Below are positions 1 through 9,438 of a stretch of 64,000 bases of DNA, one piece after another. A program made the translations under genes and the position numbers. Position 1 is the stretch's first letter. Every line of letters begins with the position of its first letter. Below the pieces are notes generated by a model, which was not told where the DNA came from, made no database searches, and saw only the letters and a list, made by a program, of their open reading frames with translations. The DNA is from Pelagihabitans sp963760375 (GTDB taxonomy: Bacteria > Bacteroidota > Bacteroidia > Flavobacteriales > Flavobacteriaceae): NCBI GenBank assembly GCA_963760375.1, contig CAVXCS010000005.1, positions 558,001 to 622,000 of the forward strand, written 5' to 3'.

Positions 1-294
1 AAAAACCTTCCGGGGTTTATACTTGAGAATCAATTCATCGGTATAGGTCAACAGATCGGAAGCCTCAGATCCGCCAAAACCTGAATTGACGATTTGGACC
101 GTTGGAAAACGTTCTTGTAGGTCGTTCCAAACGCGCACACTCGAACTTCCCGTGAAAACAATGGTTTCCCGGTTGGGCTCCCAAAGTGTATCGTATTTTT
201 TTTGGATCAAAGAAACCTCTTCCTTAAATCGCAGCGGATCCTGTGCCTGAACACAAACACAGGCCAATAAAATCAAAATGAACAAATTTCGCAT
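1..294 (-). CDS. SGNH/GDSL-family hydrolase, N-terminal part (cut by window edge)
   Basis: The gene starts with ATG at 294 and runs off the left edge, leaving 98 codons. The N-terminus (MRNLFILILLACVCVQAQ) is a signal peptide ending in the AQ typical of Bacteroidota exports. A block-I-like motif, IVFTGSSSVRVW, is followed by VNSGFGGSEASDLL, which matches blocks I and II of SGNH esterases; the usual GDS reads GSS. The catalytic Asp/His block lies outside the window. It sits 50 nt downstream of an alpha/beta hydrolase on the same strand, so the two probably form an operon of exported esterases. The substrate is unknown; acyl or acetyl ester cleavage is an inference from the family. Confidence 0.75.
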   Translation of the reverse strand, partial: MRNLFILILLACVCVQAQDPLRFKEEVSLIQKKYDTLWEPNRETIVFTGSSSVRVWNDLQERFPTVQIVNSGFGGSEASDLLTYTDELILKYKPRKVF

Positions 295-344
295 TGTCCT
301 GGGCTTGGTTTTTTCTTTTTTAGTTGATGGGAGGCATGGATGCC

Positions 345-1211
345 TTATGGTTTTTGGGCGGTGGCAATTCCCTCCGATAGCGACCAGTCGTAGAAGCGCT
401 GTATCCAATGATCCGACGGTAGCCCCTGTTTTTTCATGCCAAAGCCATGTCCGCCCTTGGCATACATATGTAATTCGACAACCTTGCCAAGTCCCAACCA
501 AGCCGAATACAGGTCGATACTGGCAGGTGCCAAAAGCAAAGGGTCATCTGAGGCACAGATTACCAACATGGGCGGGGCATCGGCGGGCACTTCATACGCG
601 CCCAGAACGACCATCCAAGGATAAACGGGCACGACAAAATCGGGCCTATTCGCTTCCGTATAGTTGAAGGTAACCCCCATGGTGACAGCGCCCCCGGCCG
701 AAAAGCCCATAAAGCCTATTTTTTCCGGATCTACAGCGTATTTTTTGGCATTGGCGCGCACTTCAGAGACCGCTGTAAGTCCGTCGGCAATGGACAAAGG
801 CAGCACCGGACCTACTTTTTCCCCTATTTTTTCTCCAATTTCAGAAACTTCCTTCACACCATCGTCACCTGTGGGCACCAAGCGGTACTTCAATACGAAA
901 GCGGTGATTCCTTTGGTGTTGAGCCATTGGGCTACTTCCTTGCCCTCACTGTTGATGCTCAGGGCAAACAAACCCCCTCCCGGGGCAATGATCACGGCTG
1001 TTCCGTTCGGATTTTCGGGCCGAAACACTTCCATGGTCGGTACCGAAACATTGGTGACCACTTGGGTTTGCCAAATGTTGGAGAAATACTCCTTTTCCGC
1101 ACCTTCCCAAACCGTTCCTGAGCTATTGTCGTGAGGGAGCATCACGATTTCCTGGGCATGGCTAACAATGGATACGTGTGCAAACATCAACAAGGCTATT
1201 ATTTTTTTCAT
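345..1211 (-). CDS. exported alpha/beta hydrolase (BD-FAE / acetyl-xylan-esterase-like)
   Basis: A 288-residue protein with a signal peptide (residues 1-19, ending SHAQ). The alpha/beta-hydrolase signature is complete: an oxyanion-hole stretch APGGG around residue 76, the nucleophile elbow GFSAG with Ser171, an acid in ASDD near residue 222, and His255 in GGHGFG. Relatives act on acetyl or feruloyl esters of polysaccharides, but no substrate can be read from the sequence. It lies 21 nt after the aquaglyceroporin gene and 50 nt before the SGNH hydrolase gene on the same strand, which suggests a three-gene transcript pairing ester hydrolysis with uptake of small polyols. Confidence 0.82.
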   Translation of the reverse strand: MKKIIALLMFAHVSIVSHAQEIVMLPHDNSSGTVWEGAEKEYFSNIWQTQVVTNVSVPTMEVFRPENPNGTAVIIAPGGGLFALSINSEGKEVAQWLNTKGITAFVLKYRLVPTGDDGVKEVSEIGEKIGEKVGPVLPLSIADGLTAVSEVRANAKKYAVDPEKIGFMGFSAGGAVTMGVTFNYTEANRPDFVVPVYPWMVVLGAYEVPADAPPMLVICASDDPLLLAPASIDLYSAWLGLGKVVELHMYAKGGHGFGMKKQGLPSDHWIQRFYDWSLSEGIATAQKP

Positions 1212-1232
1212 GGTAGCGTAATTTTTTAGTGT

Positions 1233-1958
1233 TTAAATGCCCAATGACAGGTAAATCAATGCGGCCAAAGCCCCACCTACCAATGGACCAAAAATCGGTA
1301 TCCAGGCATAGCCCCAATCGCTGGTGCCCTTTCCTTTTAAGGGCAGTATGGCATGCATCAGGCGCGGACCGAAATCCCTGGCCGGATTGATGGCATAACC
1401 CGTTGGGCCACCGAGGCTCAAGCCAATACCTATGACCAACAAGGCCACGGGAAGGGCATCCAAGGATCCCAAGGTGATGGGCTCATCGCCATGGGTGCCC
1501 CCTGCTATAAAAAAGACCCCAAAAACGAGTGCAAAGGTCCCTATGACCTCTGTGATAAAATTCCAGAACGGGCTTTTAACCGCCGGCCCCGTGGCGAAGG
1601 TCGCCAACAAAGCGCCTTTGTCTTCCGTGGCATCATACTGTTTTTTATAGGTAAGCCAAGCCAAGGTCGTGCCCAGCATGGCGCCCAACACCTGTGAAAT
1701 CATATAACCCGGGACCAGTTCCCAGGAGAACTTACCGGCGACGGCCAGTCCCAAGGTCACGGCAGGGTTCAAATGGGCCCCGCTCACATCTGCCGAGATG
1801 AATACGCCGGTAAAAACGGCGATGCCCCATGCCAAAGTGATGCCGACCCACCCCGAATCCGAGCCTTTGGTACCCTTCAACACCACATTGGCCACAATAC
1901 CGTTCCCCAAGAGGAGCAGCATCGCCGTGCCGATAAATTCAAATAGATAAGCAGTCAT
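1233..1958 (-). CDS. MIP-family channel (aquaglyceroporin, GlpF-like)
   Basis: A 241-residue hydrophobic protein with the two hallmark half-helix motifs, HLNPAVT and AINPARDFGPRL. The Asp straight after the second NPAR is typical of glycerol facilitators rather than strict water channels. I start at the ATG at 1958 (MTAYLFEF); the frame is open further upstream, but the extra 15 residues are not channel-like. It should sit in the inner membrane and pass glycerol or similar small neutral solutes. It is the first gene of the minus-strand group with two esterases, so transport of a polyol released by ester cleavage is a reasonable guess. No glycerol kinase is visible here. Confidence 0.88.
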   Translation of the reverse strand: MTAYLFEFIGTAMLLLLGNGIVANVVLKGTKGSDSGWVGITLAWGIAVFTGVFISADVSGAHLNPAVTLGLAVAGKFSWELVPGYMISQVLGAMLGTTLAWLTYKKQYDATEDKGALLATFATGPAVKSPFWNFITEVIGTFALVFGVFFIAGGTHGDEPITLGSLDALPVALLVIGIGLSLGGPTGYAINPARDFGPRLMHAILPLKGKGTSDWGYAWIPIFGPLVGGALAALIYLSLGI

Positions 1959-2117
1959 TTGGTTGGTTTTTAGAGGGCAAAAGATAGAAAAAAAATGCAT
2001 CAATTAGGGTTTGGCGGCCATCCAATTTATATCTTGGCTTTGGCCAATCGATTATTATTGTTATCCTATCATTGGGAAATAATGTTATTTTAGCTAACAC
2101 AAGACCAAACCGCCAAA

Positions 2118-4331
2118 ATGAATTTCTCCAGAACAGCTCTACTCACTCTTTTTTTAATTGCCTTTGGCCATACTTTAAAAGCTCAGGACATCGCTATATC
2201 CGATTTTAAAGCCCGGCCGGTTGCGAACGCCGCTTCTTTGGCCAATGGCCCGATAATGGACGGGGACGTGCTGAACGACGAAATTTGGCAGCAGATCGAA
2301 CCATTTGGCAACATGAGCCAAACCCAACCGAATTTTGGGATGCCGGCCACGGAGAAAACGGAGATAAGGGTGGCCTACACCCAGGAAGTATTCTATGTTT
2401 CGGTGGTCTGTTATGATGCCCAACCCGAAAATTTGGTGGTTTCCGACGCCCGCCGCGATGCCGACCTCAACAATACCGATGCTTTTCTGTTTATCCTCGA
2501 CACTTACAAAGACGGCCAGAATGGTTTCATTTTTGGGACCAACTCCCTTGCGGTGGAATATGATGGCCAGGTCGATAACGAAGGGCAGGGCAACAACAAC
2601 GTCAACCGGCAGCAAGGGGGTACCATCGGGGGGTTCAACCTGAACTGGGACGGCTCATGGGAGGTGCGTACCGAAGTAAAGGATTATGGTTGGAGTGCCG
2701 AATTCGCCATCCCTTTGAGAACCTTGCGCTTTCAGTCCGGAAAGGATTGGGGCATAAATTTTAGGAGGAACATCCGTAAAACCAATGAAATCGTGTATTG
2801 GGCCGAGATGCCCGTGGGATTGGACCTGAAAAGACTTTCCCTGGCCGGTACCCTCACCGGATTGGACCTCAGAAGCCCGGGCAACCTTAAAGTGATCCCA
2901 TATGTCTTGGGCCAGGTTTCCAAAGATTTCACGCTCACCGATGCCAATTATGAATACAAGGCCGAAGCTGGGGGTGATATCAAATATAGCATTACGCCGA
3001 GCCTCACTTTGGACGTTACCTATAATACCGATTTTGCACAGGTGGAAGTGGATGACCAACAGGTAAACCTAGATCGGTTCAACCTCTTTTTTCCTGAAAA
3101 AAGACCTTTCTTTTTGGAAAACGCCGGCCTCTTCAGTGTGGGTAGTCCGGGGGAGGTAGACCTGTTTTTTAGCCGACGCATCGGAATTGGCGACAATGGC
3201 AATATTGTTCCCATTATTGGTGGGGCCAGACTTTCGGGCAAATTGAACCGAACCAACGTGGGTTTGTTGAGCATGTGGACGGAGGATGTACAGGACAAAG
3301 GAATCGAACAGAACAATTTTACAGTGGCCAGGGTGAACCACGAATTCCGCGGTCGCACGGCCCTGGGGGCCGTTTTTGTCAACCGGGAAGGCCTGCAATC
3401 GAACGATGACTTTAACCGTACCATGGCGCTGGACGGCAAATTGGGCCTCGGCCGCAAGGCCCGGATGACCGGATATTTTGCCAAAACGGTAGATCCGAAT
3501 GATACGATCAACGCACATTCCTTTAAATTCCAAACCGATTACAATTGGAACAATTGGGAACTGAGGGCGGCCTATACCGAGGTGGGGCAAGGGTTCAACC
3601 CAGAAATGGGCTTTTTGCTGCGCTCGGCTTTTAGAAAACCTGAGGGGCTGGTACTATATCACCTACGCCCCAAGAATCCCGATTCCAAAATCCTGGAACT
3701 GCGACCCCACATCTCCTACCGTGGCTATTGGAACTTCGATGGTTTTTTGGAAACCGGTTTTCTGCATGTAGACAACCATTTTGAATTTAAGAGCGGCACG
3801 GAGGTACATACAGGCATCAATTTCACCACGGAAGGCGTGGTGTTCCCTTTTGATATCTCGAGGGGCAAGAACATTGTGGTACAACCGGGAACCTATAACC
3901 ACGTGGAGTCGCAAATTATCTACTTCACCAACCGAAGTAACCCCTTTTCCGTAAATATCCGATCCGTGATCGGCGGCTCTTTTGGCGGAACGCGATTCGT
4001 GGAAAGTGCTACGGCCAGCCTTCGGCTTGGCGATAAATTCAATACGGATGTTACTTTGCAGTACAACAATTTTCAGTTGCCCGCCGGTAATTTTACGGCC
4101 AATATCGTCAGGACCCAATTATCGTATGCGTTTAAGCCCAATGTATATTTACAAGGCCTGATCCAGCACAATACGACCGATAAGCTATGGGCGGCAAACC
4201 TGAGATTTGGTTGGTTGGAACGCGCGAATACCGGACTGTTCGTTGTCTTTAACTACAATTTACAGGATGGCGACCCCTTGAACAACAGTTTTATCGTGAA
4301 GTACACCCGAATGATCGATTTGGTGCGCTAA
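2118..4331 (+). CDS. DUF5916 protein: CBM9-like N-domain plus outer-membrane barrel-like C-domain
   Basis: A 737-residue protein with a signal peptide (ends TLKAQ, about residue 23). The first 200 residues resemble a DOMON/CBM9-like fold (PIMDGDVLNDEIW ... EIRVAYTQEVFYVSV). The remainder has the DUF5916 character: FFPEKRPFFLENAGLFS near residue 325, followed by alternating hydrophobic beta strands up to a C-terminal KYTRMIDLVR, which suggests an outer-membrane beta barrel. The family is common in Bacteroidota and its biochemical role is not established; carbohydrate or haem binding at the surface has been suggested only by fold. It is monocistronic, and its stop is 12 nt from the convergent serine hydrolase gene. 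Confidence 0.85.
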   Translation: MNFSRTALLTLFLIAFGHTLKAQDIAISDFKARPVANAASLANGPIMDGDVLNDEIWQQIEPFGNMSQTQPNFGMPATEKTEIRVAYTQEVFYVSVVCYDAQPENLVVSDARRDADLNNTDAFLFILDTYKDGQNGFIFGTNSLAVEYDGQVDNEGQGNNNVNRQQGGTIGGFNLNWDGSWEVRTEVKDYGWSAEFAIPLRTLRFQSGKDWGINFRRNIRKTNEIVYWAEMPVGLDLKRLSLAGTLTGLDLRSPGNLKVIPYVLGQVSKDFTLTDANYEYKAEAGGDIKYSITPSLTLDVTYNTDFAQVEVDDQQVNLDRFNLFFPEKRPFFLENAGLFSVGSPGEVDLFFSRRIGIGDNGNIVPIIGGARLSGKLNRTNVGLLSMWTEDVQDKGIEQNNFTVARVNHEFRGRTALGAVFVNREGLQSNDDFNRTMALDGKLGLGRKARMTGYFAKTVDPNDTINAHSFKFQTDYNWNNWELRAAYTEVGQGFNPEMGFLLRSAFRKPEGLVLYHLRPKNPDSKILELRPHISYRGYWNFDGFLETGFLHVDNHFEFKSGTEVHTGINFTTEGVVFPFDISRGKNIVVQPGTYNHVESQIIYFTNRSNPFSVNIRSVIGGSFGGTRFVESATASLRLGDKFNTDVTLQYNNFQLPAGNFTANIVRTQLSYAFKPNVYLQGLIQHNTTDKLWAANLRFGWLERANTGLFVVFNYNLQDGDPLNNSFIVKYTRMIDLVR

Positions 4332-4343
4332 TCCGTCCAAGGT

Positions 4344-5582
4344 TCAATCTACAATGGCCTGATAAACCAATTGACGTAATTTATCGCCGTAATAACCGGT
4401 AAAGGGCTGCAATTGGGTCATTAAAATGGCCACCAAGTCTTCTTTGGGATCTACAAAAAAGTAGGTGCAATAAGCTCCACCCCAATAATACTGCCCTACG
4501 GATCCCAATTGTTTGCTGTCGGCCACATCGGTGGTCACCCCAAACCCAAGGCCGAATCCCTGGCCCGGTGCCTGATAAAGGTCACCGACTTGATTGGTGG
4601 TCATGATTTCCAAGGTTTTTGGGCTGAGGTATTGTTTGTCGTTCCACTTTCCGCCGTTGAGGAGCATTTGCGCAAATTTCATATAATCGGAAGCGGTGGA
4701 GAACAGGCCATGGGTGCCTCCGAATACCGTATTGCCTTCGATGGGCAATTGTTGGGGCGATTTGATCAATTTTCCATCCTTATCTATATTATGAACCGGT
4801 AACCACCTGTTTTGGTTCTCTTTTTTTATGTTATATCCCGTATCGCCCATGCCCAGGGGGTCAAAAAGCCGTTGCTGCAAAAACGCTGCCGTGGTCATGC
4901 CCGAAAAATGTTCGATCATTAACGACAGCACATCGGGCGAAGCGCTATAGTACCATTGGTCACCGGGTTGCCCGATCAGGGGGAGTTTCACCATGGTATT
5001 GACCCTGGTTTCAATATTTGCCTGGGGCTCTACATACAATGCATTTGCAATTTCGCTATCGAGTTTGGTACCCCCTAGGCCATGTGAAAAACCTGCTGTA
5101 TGCGACAATAGGTTGGCAATGGTGATTGCTTGTACGGCGGGTACGGTTTCTCCATCGATTCCGTTTTTGACGTCTTTTGCCACCTTCATTTCCTTGAATT
5201 GGGGCAAGTATTTTGAAACCGGGTCGTTCAATGAAAATAAACCCTCCTCATATAACATCATGAACGCTACGCTCACAATCGGTTTGGTCATCGACATGAT
5301 ATGCCCGATCTGGTCTTGGGCCATAGGGGCCATTGACGACATATCGCTGAAGCCAAGTGCGGACTGGTGCACGATCTGACCTTTCCGCATGATCAAGGAG
5401 ATAGCTCCTGGAATACGGCCTTCATCGATTTCTTTTTGAAGGAATGATTCATATCGATCTATACGCTCATCGGATACGCCTGAAACGATCAGGTTCGGTG
5501 CCACGGCACTCTGCCCCAAAACAAAATTGATCGAGAGCAAGAAAACAAAGAAGGTCAAAAAATAATGGGATCGGTTTTTCAT
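4344..5582 (-). CDS. exported serine hydrolase, beta-lactamase / EstB-like family
   Basis: A 412-residue protein with an N-terminal signal peptide. It has the class-C beta-lactamase/penicillin-binding fold signatures: the SxxK nucleophile motif SMTK at residues 97-100 and a Tyr motif, YSA, at about 212-214. HGLFSTASDYMKFAQML near residue 290 is typical of esterase-type members such as EstB. This superfamily includes D-aminopeptidases, esterases and transpeptidases, so the reaction cannot be fixed. It is the last gene of the nine-gene minus-strand run and follows the molybdenum hydroxylase large subunit after a 139-nt gap, so it may have its own promoter. Confidence 0.82.
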   Translation of the reverse strand: MKNRSHYFLTFFVFLLSINFVLGQSAVAPNLIVSGVSDERIDRYESFLQKEIDEGRIPGAISLIMRKGQIVHQSALGFSDMSSMAPMAQDQIGHIMSMTKPIVSVAFMMLYEEGLFSLNDPVSKYLPQFKEMKVAKDVKNGIDGETVPAVQAITIANLLSHTAGFSHGLGGTKLDSEIANALYVEPQANIETRVNTMVKLPLIGQPGDQWYYSASPDVLSLMIEHFSGMTTAAFLQQRLFDPLGMGDTGYNIKKENQNRWLPVHNIDKDGKLIKSPQQLPIEGNTVFGGTHGLFSTASDYMKFAQMLLNGGKWNDKQYLSPKTLEIMTTNQVGDLYQAPGQGFGLGFGVTTDVADSKQLGSVGQYYWGGAYCTYFFVDPKEDLVAILMTQLQPFTGYYGDKLRQLVYQAIVD

Positions 5583-5721
5583 GTTGGATTGGCTTTGAAG
5601 TTTCTAAAGATAACCGTTTTTGTGGATTTGGACGGCAAGGGCATAGTTTCAAATAAGAGCTGCCTCCATTAAATTATTTAGGCCTTGATCGGAGTACTGC
5701 CTATGCATTTATTTTTGGTGC

Positions 5722-7899
5722 CTAAGCCTGCAGTACCTGCAATACCCGTTCAGGGGAAAAAGGCAAATGCCGGAGCGGCTTGCCCGTCAATTTCAAAAAA
5801 GCGTTCGCGATGGCACAGGCTACCAAAGGGGTTCCCGATTCGCCAACACCCTGGGGATGTTCCGAGGAAGCGATCATCTCGGTTTCCACGCTTTCCGGGA
5901 TGTCCTGCATGCGAAGTATTTGGTAATCATTGTAATTCGATTGTTGAACGGCCCCATCCACTATGGTGATCTGCTCATAGAGCACGCTGCTGATGCCCAT
6001 GAGGATGCCCCCCTCCATCTGTGCCTTCACATTATCGGGCTGTACGATGACCCCGGCATCCACCGCGTTCCAAAAATGGTGCACCTTTATTTTACCGGTT
6101 TTGGCATCCACCGATATTTCGCAAACGCCTGTACCCAAGGAGCCGCTTCGTTCTACAAAGGCCACGCCTTTGGCACGTCCGGGCAGTGAAGGTTCGTCCC
6201 ATTTCGACATGGTTACGGCTTTTTCAAGGGTGGCAAGGGCCCTCGGCGATTTTGACATGAGCTTTCTACGAAGTGCCACCGGATTGATCCCCCGATCATG
6301 GGCAATTTCATCGATCATGCATTCGATGGCGAATTTATTGGGTCCATGGCCTACCGAACGCCAATGTTTGAGCCTTATGCCATGCGAGACTTCCCGCCAT
6401 TCGGCATATTGGTTGGCGATATCATAATGTTCATTTTTGATGCCACTGGCCACCAGATTCCCCCCGTCGCCCACGACCATATGGGAGAATCCCGTGATAT
6501 TGCCTTCAGCATCGATGCTCGCCTTGAGGCGTTGGAGCGTAAGTGGACGAAAGGCGCCATAAGTGAGATCATCCTCCCTGGTCCATATAAGTTTTACGGG
6601 AACCCCGGGCATCAGGGCTGCCAAAGAAGTACATTCAAGCACAAAATCGGTCATGCTCCTTCTTCCAAAACCGCCTCCCAAATACTGCAGATTGATCTTT
6701 ACTTGCTCCGGTGGTATTCCCAAAAGTTGGGGAACCCCCAATTTAGAGTCGAACCCTTGCTGGCTGCCCACCCACACCTCGGCATTTTGTTTGTCCTCCG
6801 AAATACGCACCACGGCATTCAGGGGTTCCATTTGGGCGTGGTACACATAATCGTTCTTGAAATCGACCGTATAGGTTTTTGCGGCCGACCGAAAGGCAGT
6901 TGTTGTACTTCCTATTTCCGTGAGTACCTGTCCCGTCTTGTTTTGCCCGGCAATTTTTTCGTAGTCCCCATAGGCCTCCTGGGAATTGAAACCACTCGCA
7001 GGTGACTTGCCCCATTCGATTTCCAACCGTTTTTTCGCGGCCAGGGCCTTTGTCAAGGATTTGGCCACCACCCCGATGGCGTAGTCGAAGGGGACCACCT
7101 TTACAACACCGTCCATGGCCAGAATCTCCGCTTCATTTTTTAGTGTAGGTTTGGCACCATGCACCCTGCCCCTTTCCAAAACCCCATAAACCATACCGGG
7201 CAAATTCAGATCGATGGCGAACTGGGCCTTGCCATTTACTTTTTCAGGGATATCTGTACGCTCCAGGTCCTTTCCAACCAACCGATAGGAATCCGGGTTT
7301 TTAAATTGATCTTCGGAAAATTCGGGCAGTTGCTCCGGAATGTCAAGAAACGGAACAATGGCGCCATAGGCGATCGACTTGTTTTCTTTTTCATGGATCA
7401 CCTGTCCATTGTCGGTGCTCAGTTCGGTGATGGGCACGTTCCATTTTTTGGAGACACTGTGCAACAGGATATGCCTTGCCTGTGCCCCAGCCTTTCTCAT
7501 GATGGCATAATAGCCGAAGGTAATGCGGCTACCGGCCGACAACATGACCTTGCCGTTCGGCCCCCACCCATCGGATCCGTAAATGGCCGATTCCTGGGGC
7601 GAAAAAACGACCTTGACCAGAGACCAATCCGCATCCATTTCCTCCGCGAACAGGGCCGGCAAGGAAGTCATGGACCCCTGGCCCATTTCGGCCGCGGGGT
7701 TATAGATGGTAATATGGCCATCTTCTGATAACTCGACCCATGCCGTAAGTCGCTGTTTGTTGATGGCATCCTGAAGTTTTTTTTGGTCCTTGCAGGAGAC
7801 CAATTGTGGTAAAACACCCGAAACCCCAATGAATAGGGCCACACTGCTGGAGGACTTTAAGAATTGTCTTCTGGACTGTATTTTTAAAGGCGAGTGCAT
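5722..7899 (-). CDS. iorB: molybdopterin-binding large subunit of an isoquinoline 1-oxidoreductase-type hydroxylase
   Basis: A 725-residue protein with a Tat-type N-terminus (SRRQFLKSSS, then a hydrophobic stretch), as expected for a folded cofactor protein exported to the periplasm. The C-terminal GVGESGTPL holds the conserved Glu of xanthine-oxidase-family molybdenum sites, and internal YLGGGFGRR and NAVDAGVIVQPDN stretches match IorB/aldehyde dehydrogenase large subunits. Together with the 2Fe-2S subunit encoded 32 nt upstream it forms a two-subunit hydroxylase without an FAD subunit, so electrons probably pass to a cytochrome. The natural substrate (an aldehyde or N-heterocycle) is unknown. 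The symbol is given by family, not proven function. Confidence 0.85.
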   Translation of the reverse strand: MHSPLKIQSRRQFLKSSSSVALFIGVSGVLPQLVSCKDQKKLQDAINKQRLTAWVELSEDGHITIYNPAAEMGQGSMTSLPALFAEEMDADWSLVKVVFSPQESAIYGSDGWGPNGKVMLSAGSRITFGYYAIMRKAGAQARHILLHSVSKKWNVPITELSTDNGQVIHEKENKSIAYGAIVPFLDIPEQLPEFSEDQFKNPDSYRLVGKDLERTDIPEKVNGKAQFAIDLNLPGMVYGVLERGRVHGAKPTLKNEAEILAMDGVVKVVPFDYAIGVVAKSLTKALAAKKRLEIEWGKSPASGFNSQEAYGDYEKIAGQNKTGQVLTEIGSTTTAFRSAAKTYTVDFKNDYVYHAQMEPLNAVVRISEDKQNAEVWVGSQQGFDSKLGVPQLLGIPPEQVKINLQYLGGGFGRRSMTDFVLECTSLAALMPGVPVKLIWTREDDLTYGAFRPLTLQRLKASIDAEGNITGFSHMVVGDGGNLVASGIKNEHYDIANQYAEWREVSHGIRLKHWRSVGHGPNKFAIECMIDEIAHDRGINPVALRRKLMSKSPRALATLEKAVTMSKWDEPSLPGRAKGVAFVERSGSLGTGVCEISVDAKTGKIKVHHFWNAVDAGVIVQPDNVKAQMEGGILMGISSVLYEQITIVDGAVQQSNYNDYQILRMQDIPESVETEMIASSEHPQGVGESGTPLVACAIANAFLKLTGKPLRHLPFSPERVLQVLQA

Positions 7900-7931
7900 G
7901 GGTTAGGTTTTAGTTGGGATAACGGTTTGTT

Positions 7932-8405
7932 CTAGTTGACCTTAGGTGGATTTTCTGAAGCCAGTTCAATGGCCTTTACGATACGTAGGTAGGTGCCGCA
8001 CCGGCATAGATTCCCGTTCATGTATGTCAAAATTTGATCGCGTTCGGGTTTGGGGTTCTCTTTTAACAAGGCCACGGCCTGCATGATCTGTCCGGATTGG
8101 CAGTACCCGCACTGCGGGACTTGTGCTTCAATCCACGCTTTTTGGACCGGGTGGTCTCCCATTTCAGATAAGCCTTCGATGGTGGTGATTTTTTGTCCGT
8201 CGGCCATACTATCGACGTTCAATACACAGGCCCTCTGGGGACTTCCATTCACATGAACGGTGCAGGCACCGCACTGCGCGATGCCACAACCATATTTTGT
8301 TCCTGTCAATTGAAGATACTCCCTTAGCACCCATAACAGGGAGGTGCCTTGGTCCACTTCAATTTCGTGGTCCGTGTTATTGACGTTTATGGAATAGCTG
8401 GGCAT
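7932..8405 (-). CDS. iorA: (2Fe-2S)-binding small subunit of the molybdenum hydroxylase
   Basis: A 157-residue protein carrying both iron-sulphur clusters of this family. The plant-ferredoxin cluster uses Cys40, Cys45, Cys48 and Cys60 (CGIAQCGAC). The second, helical cluster uses Cys99, Cys102, Cys134 and Cys136 (CGYC and CRC). Length and order match IorA/CoxS-type subunits. It has no signal peptide of its own, so it is probably exported as a complex with its Tat-bearing partner encoded 32 nt downstream. It passes electrons from the molybdenum centre to an external acceptor. Confidence 0.92.
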   Translation of the reverse strand: MPSYSINVNNTDHEIEVDQGTSLLWVLREYLQLTGTKYGCGIAQCGACTVHVNGSPQRACVLNVDSMADGQKITTIEGLSEMGDHPVQKAWIEAQVPQCGYCQSGQIMQAVALLKENPKPERDQILTYMNGNLCRCGTYLRIVKAIELASENPPKVN

Positions 8406-8483
8406 GACAACGATTTAATTTTACGGTAAGCTACAAAAAAGCGGTCTGGATTACAAATCGATACGAGCCCTTTTGTGAACAGA

Positions 8484-9398
8484 TTACCGCACCCCGGTAA
8501 CATTCATATCCAAGGTATAAGCAGAGTCCATCGCCGTAATAAATAACGTGTGCTGCCCTATGCCCCCAAAGGTGACATTGGCGGTCCAATTTTCACCGGT
8601 TGCAATATGCTCGATCTGTTGGCCTTCCTTGTTGAACACAGTTACCCCATCTCCGGTTAGGTAAACATTGCCTTGGTTGTCCAAGGTCATCCCGTCCGAA
8701 CCCATTTCGCAGAAAAGGTTCCTATTGCTTAAGCTGCCGTCGTCGTTGATGGTATAGGAATAGGTTTTTTTGTCCCCGATATCCGCTATATAAAGGGTTT
8801 TGCCATCGGGCGTACCGATGATGCCGTTGGGTTGTACCAAACCGTCTGCAACGATGTTGACCGCACCCAGATCTGGACTCACATAATAGACCCTTTGGGC
8901 TTCAATTTCGGGTTTTTCATGGTCCCAGTAGGGTCTTTTATAAAAGGGATCGGTAAAATAGATGCCGCCATCGGAATCTATCCAAAGATCGTTTGGCCCG
9001 TTGAGCAATTTTCCTTCGAAATCACTGACCAAGACGTCGACGTTTTGATCGGAATCGATCAACCACAATTGATTTTTCTCGTCGGCACAGGCCAAAAGAT
9101 TGCCGTCATGGTCGAAATAGAGTCCGTTCGCACGGCCCGAAGGTTGCATATAGGTAGAAACCGTGTTGGTCTGGGCATCCCATTTTAGAATACGGTCGTT
9201 GGGTTGGTCCGTGAAAAAGACATTTCCGTTGGGATCCACAGCCGGACCTTCAGTGAATTTGTAGTCGTCGGCTACCAATGTCAACTGTGCGCCTTCCTTA
9301 ATGATACCGCTATTTTGGGCATTACAGGAAGTATTGGGCAGCAGGAAAAGGAAGAGTAAAGCCAAAGTGTAATGGGTCATTGTTTTCATGGGTTTCAA
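8484..9398 (-). CDS. SMP-30/gluconolactonase-family protein, exported
   Basis: A 304-residue six-bladed propeller protein with an N-terminal signal sequence (a Cys at about residue 25, in TSCNAQ, could be a lipobox). Metal-ligand positions of the family are visible: the Glu in FTEGPAVDPNG, the Asn in NGPNDLWIDSDGG and the Asp in DGMTLDNQGN. Enzymes of this family hydrolyse sugar lactones; the precise substrate is not readable. It lies between the D-aminoacylase-like gene (40 nt upstream) and iorA (78 nt downstream) on the same strand. A lactonase beside a molybdenum hydroxylase would fit oxidation of an aldose or aldehyde followed by lactone opening, which is an inference. Confidence 0.83.
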   Translation of the reverse strand: MKPMKTMTHYTLALLFLFLLPNTSCNAQNSGIIKEGAQLTLVADDYKFTEGPAVDPNGNVFFTDQPNDRILKWDAQTNTVSTYMQPSGRANGLYFDHDGNLLACADEKNQLWLIDSDQNVDVLVSDFEGKLLNGPNDLWIDSDGGIYFTDPFYKRPYWDHEKPEIEAQRVYYVSPDLGAVNIVADGLVQPNGIIGTPDGKTLYIADIGDKKTYSYTINDDGSLSNRNLFCEMGSDGMTLDNQGNVYLTGDGVTVFNKEGQQIEHIATGENWTANVTFGGIGQHTLFITAMDSAYTLDMNVTGVR

Positions 9399-9438
9399 AT
9401 TTTGTTAACTTAATATTATTGTCCTTGATCCGGTTGTT

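Noticed and set aside
5685..7728. Plus-strand ORFs opposite the molybdenum hydroxylase gene
   Set aside because: All are shadows of the 725-codon minus-strand gene, with no domain content of their own.
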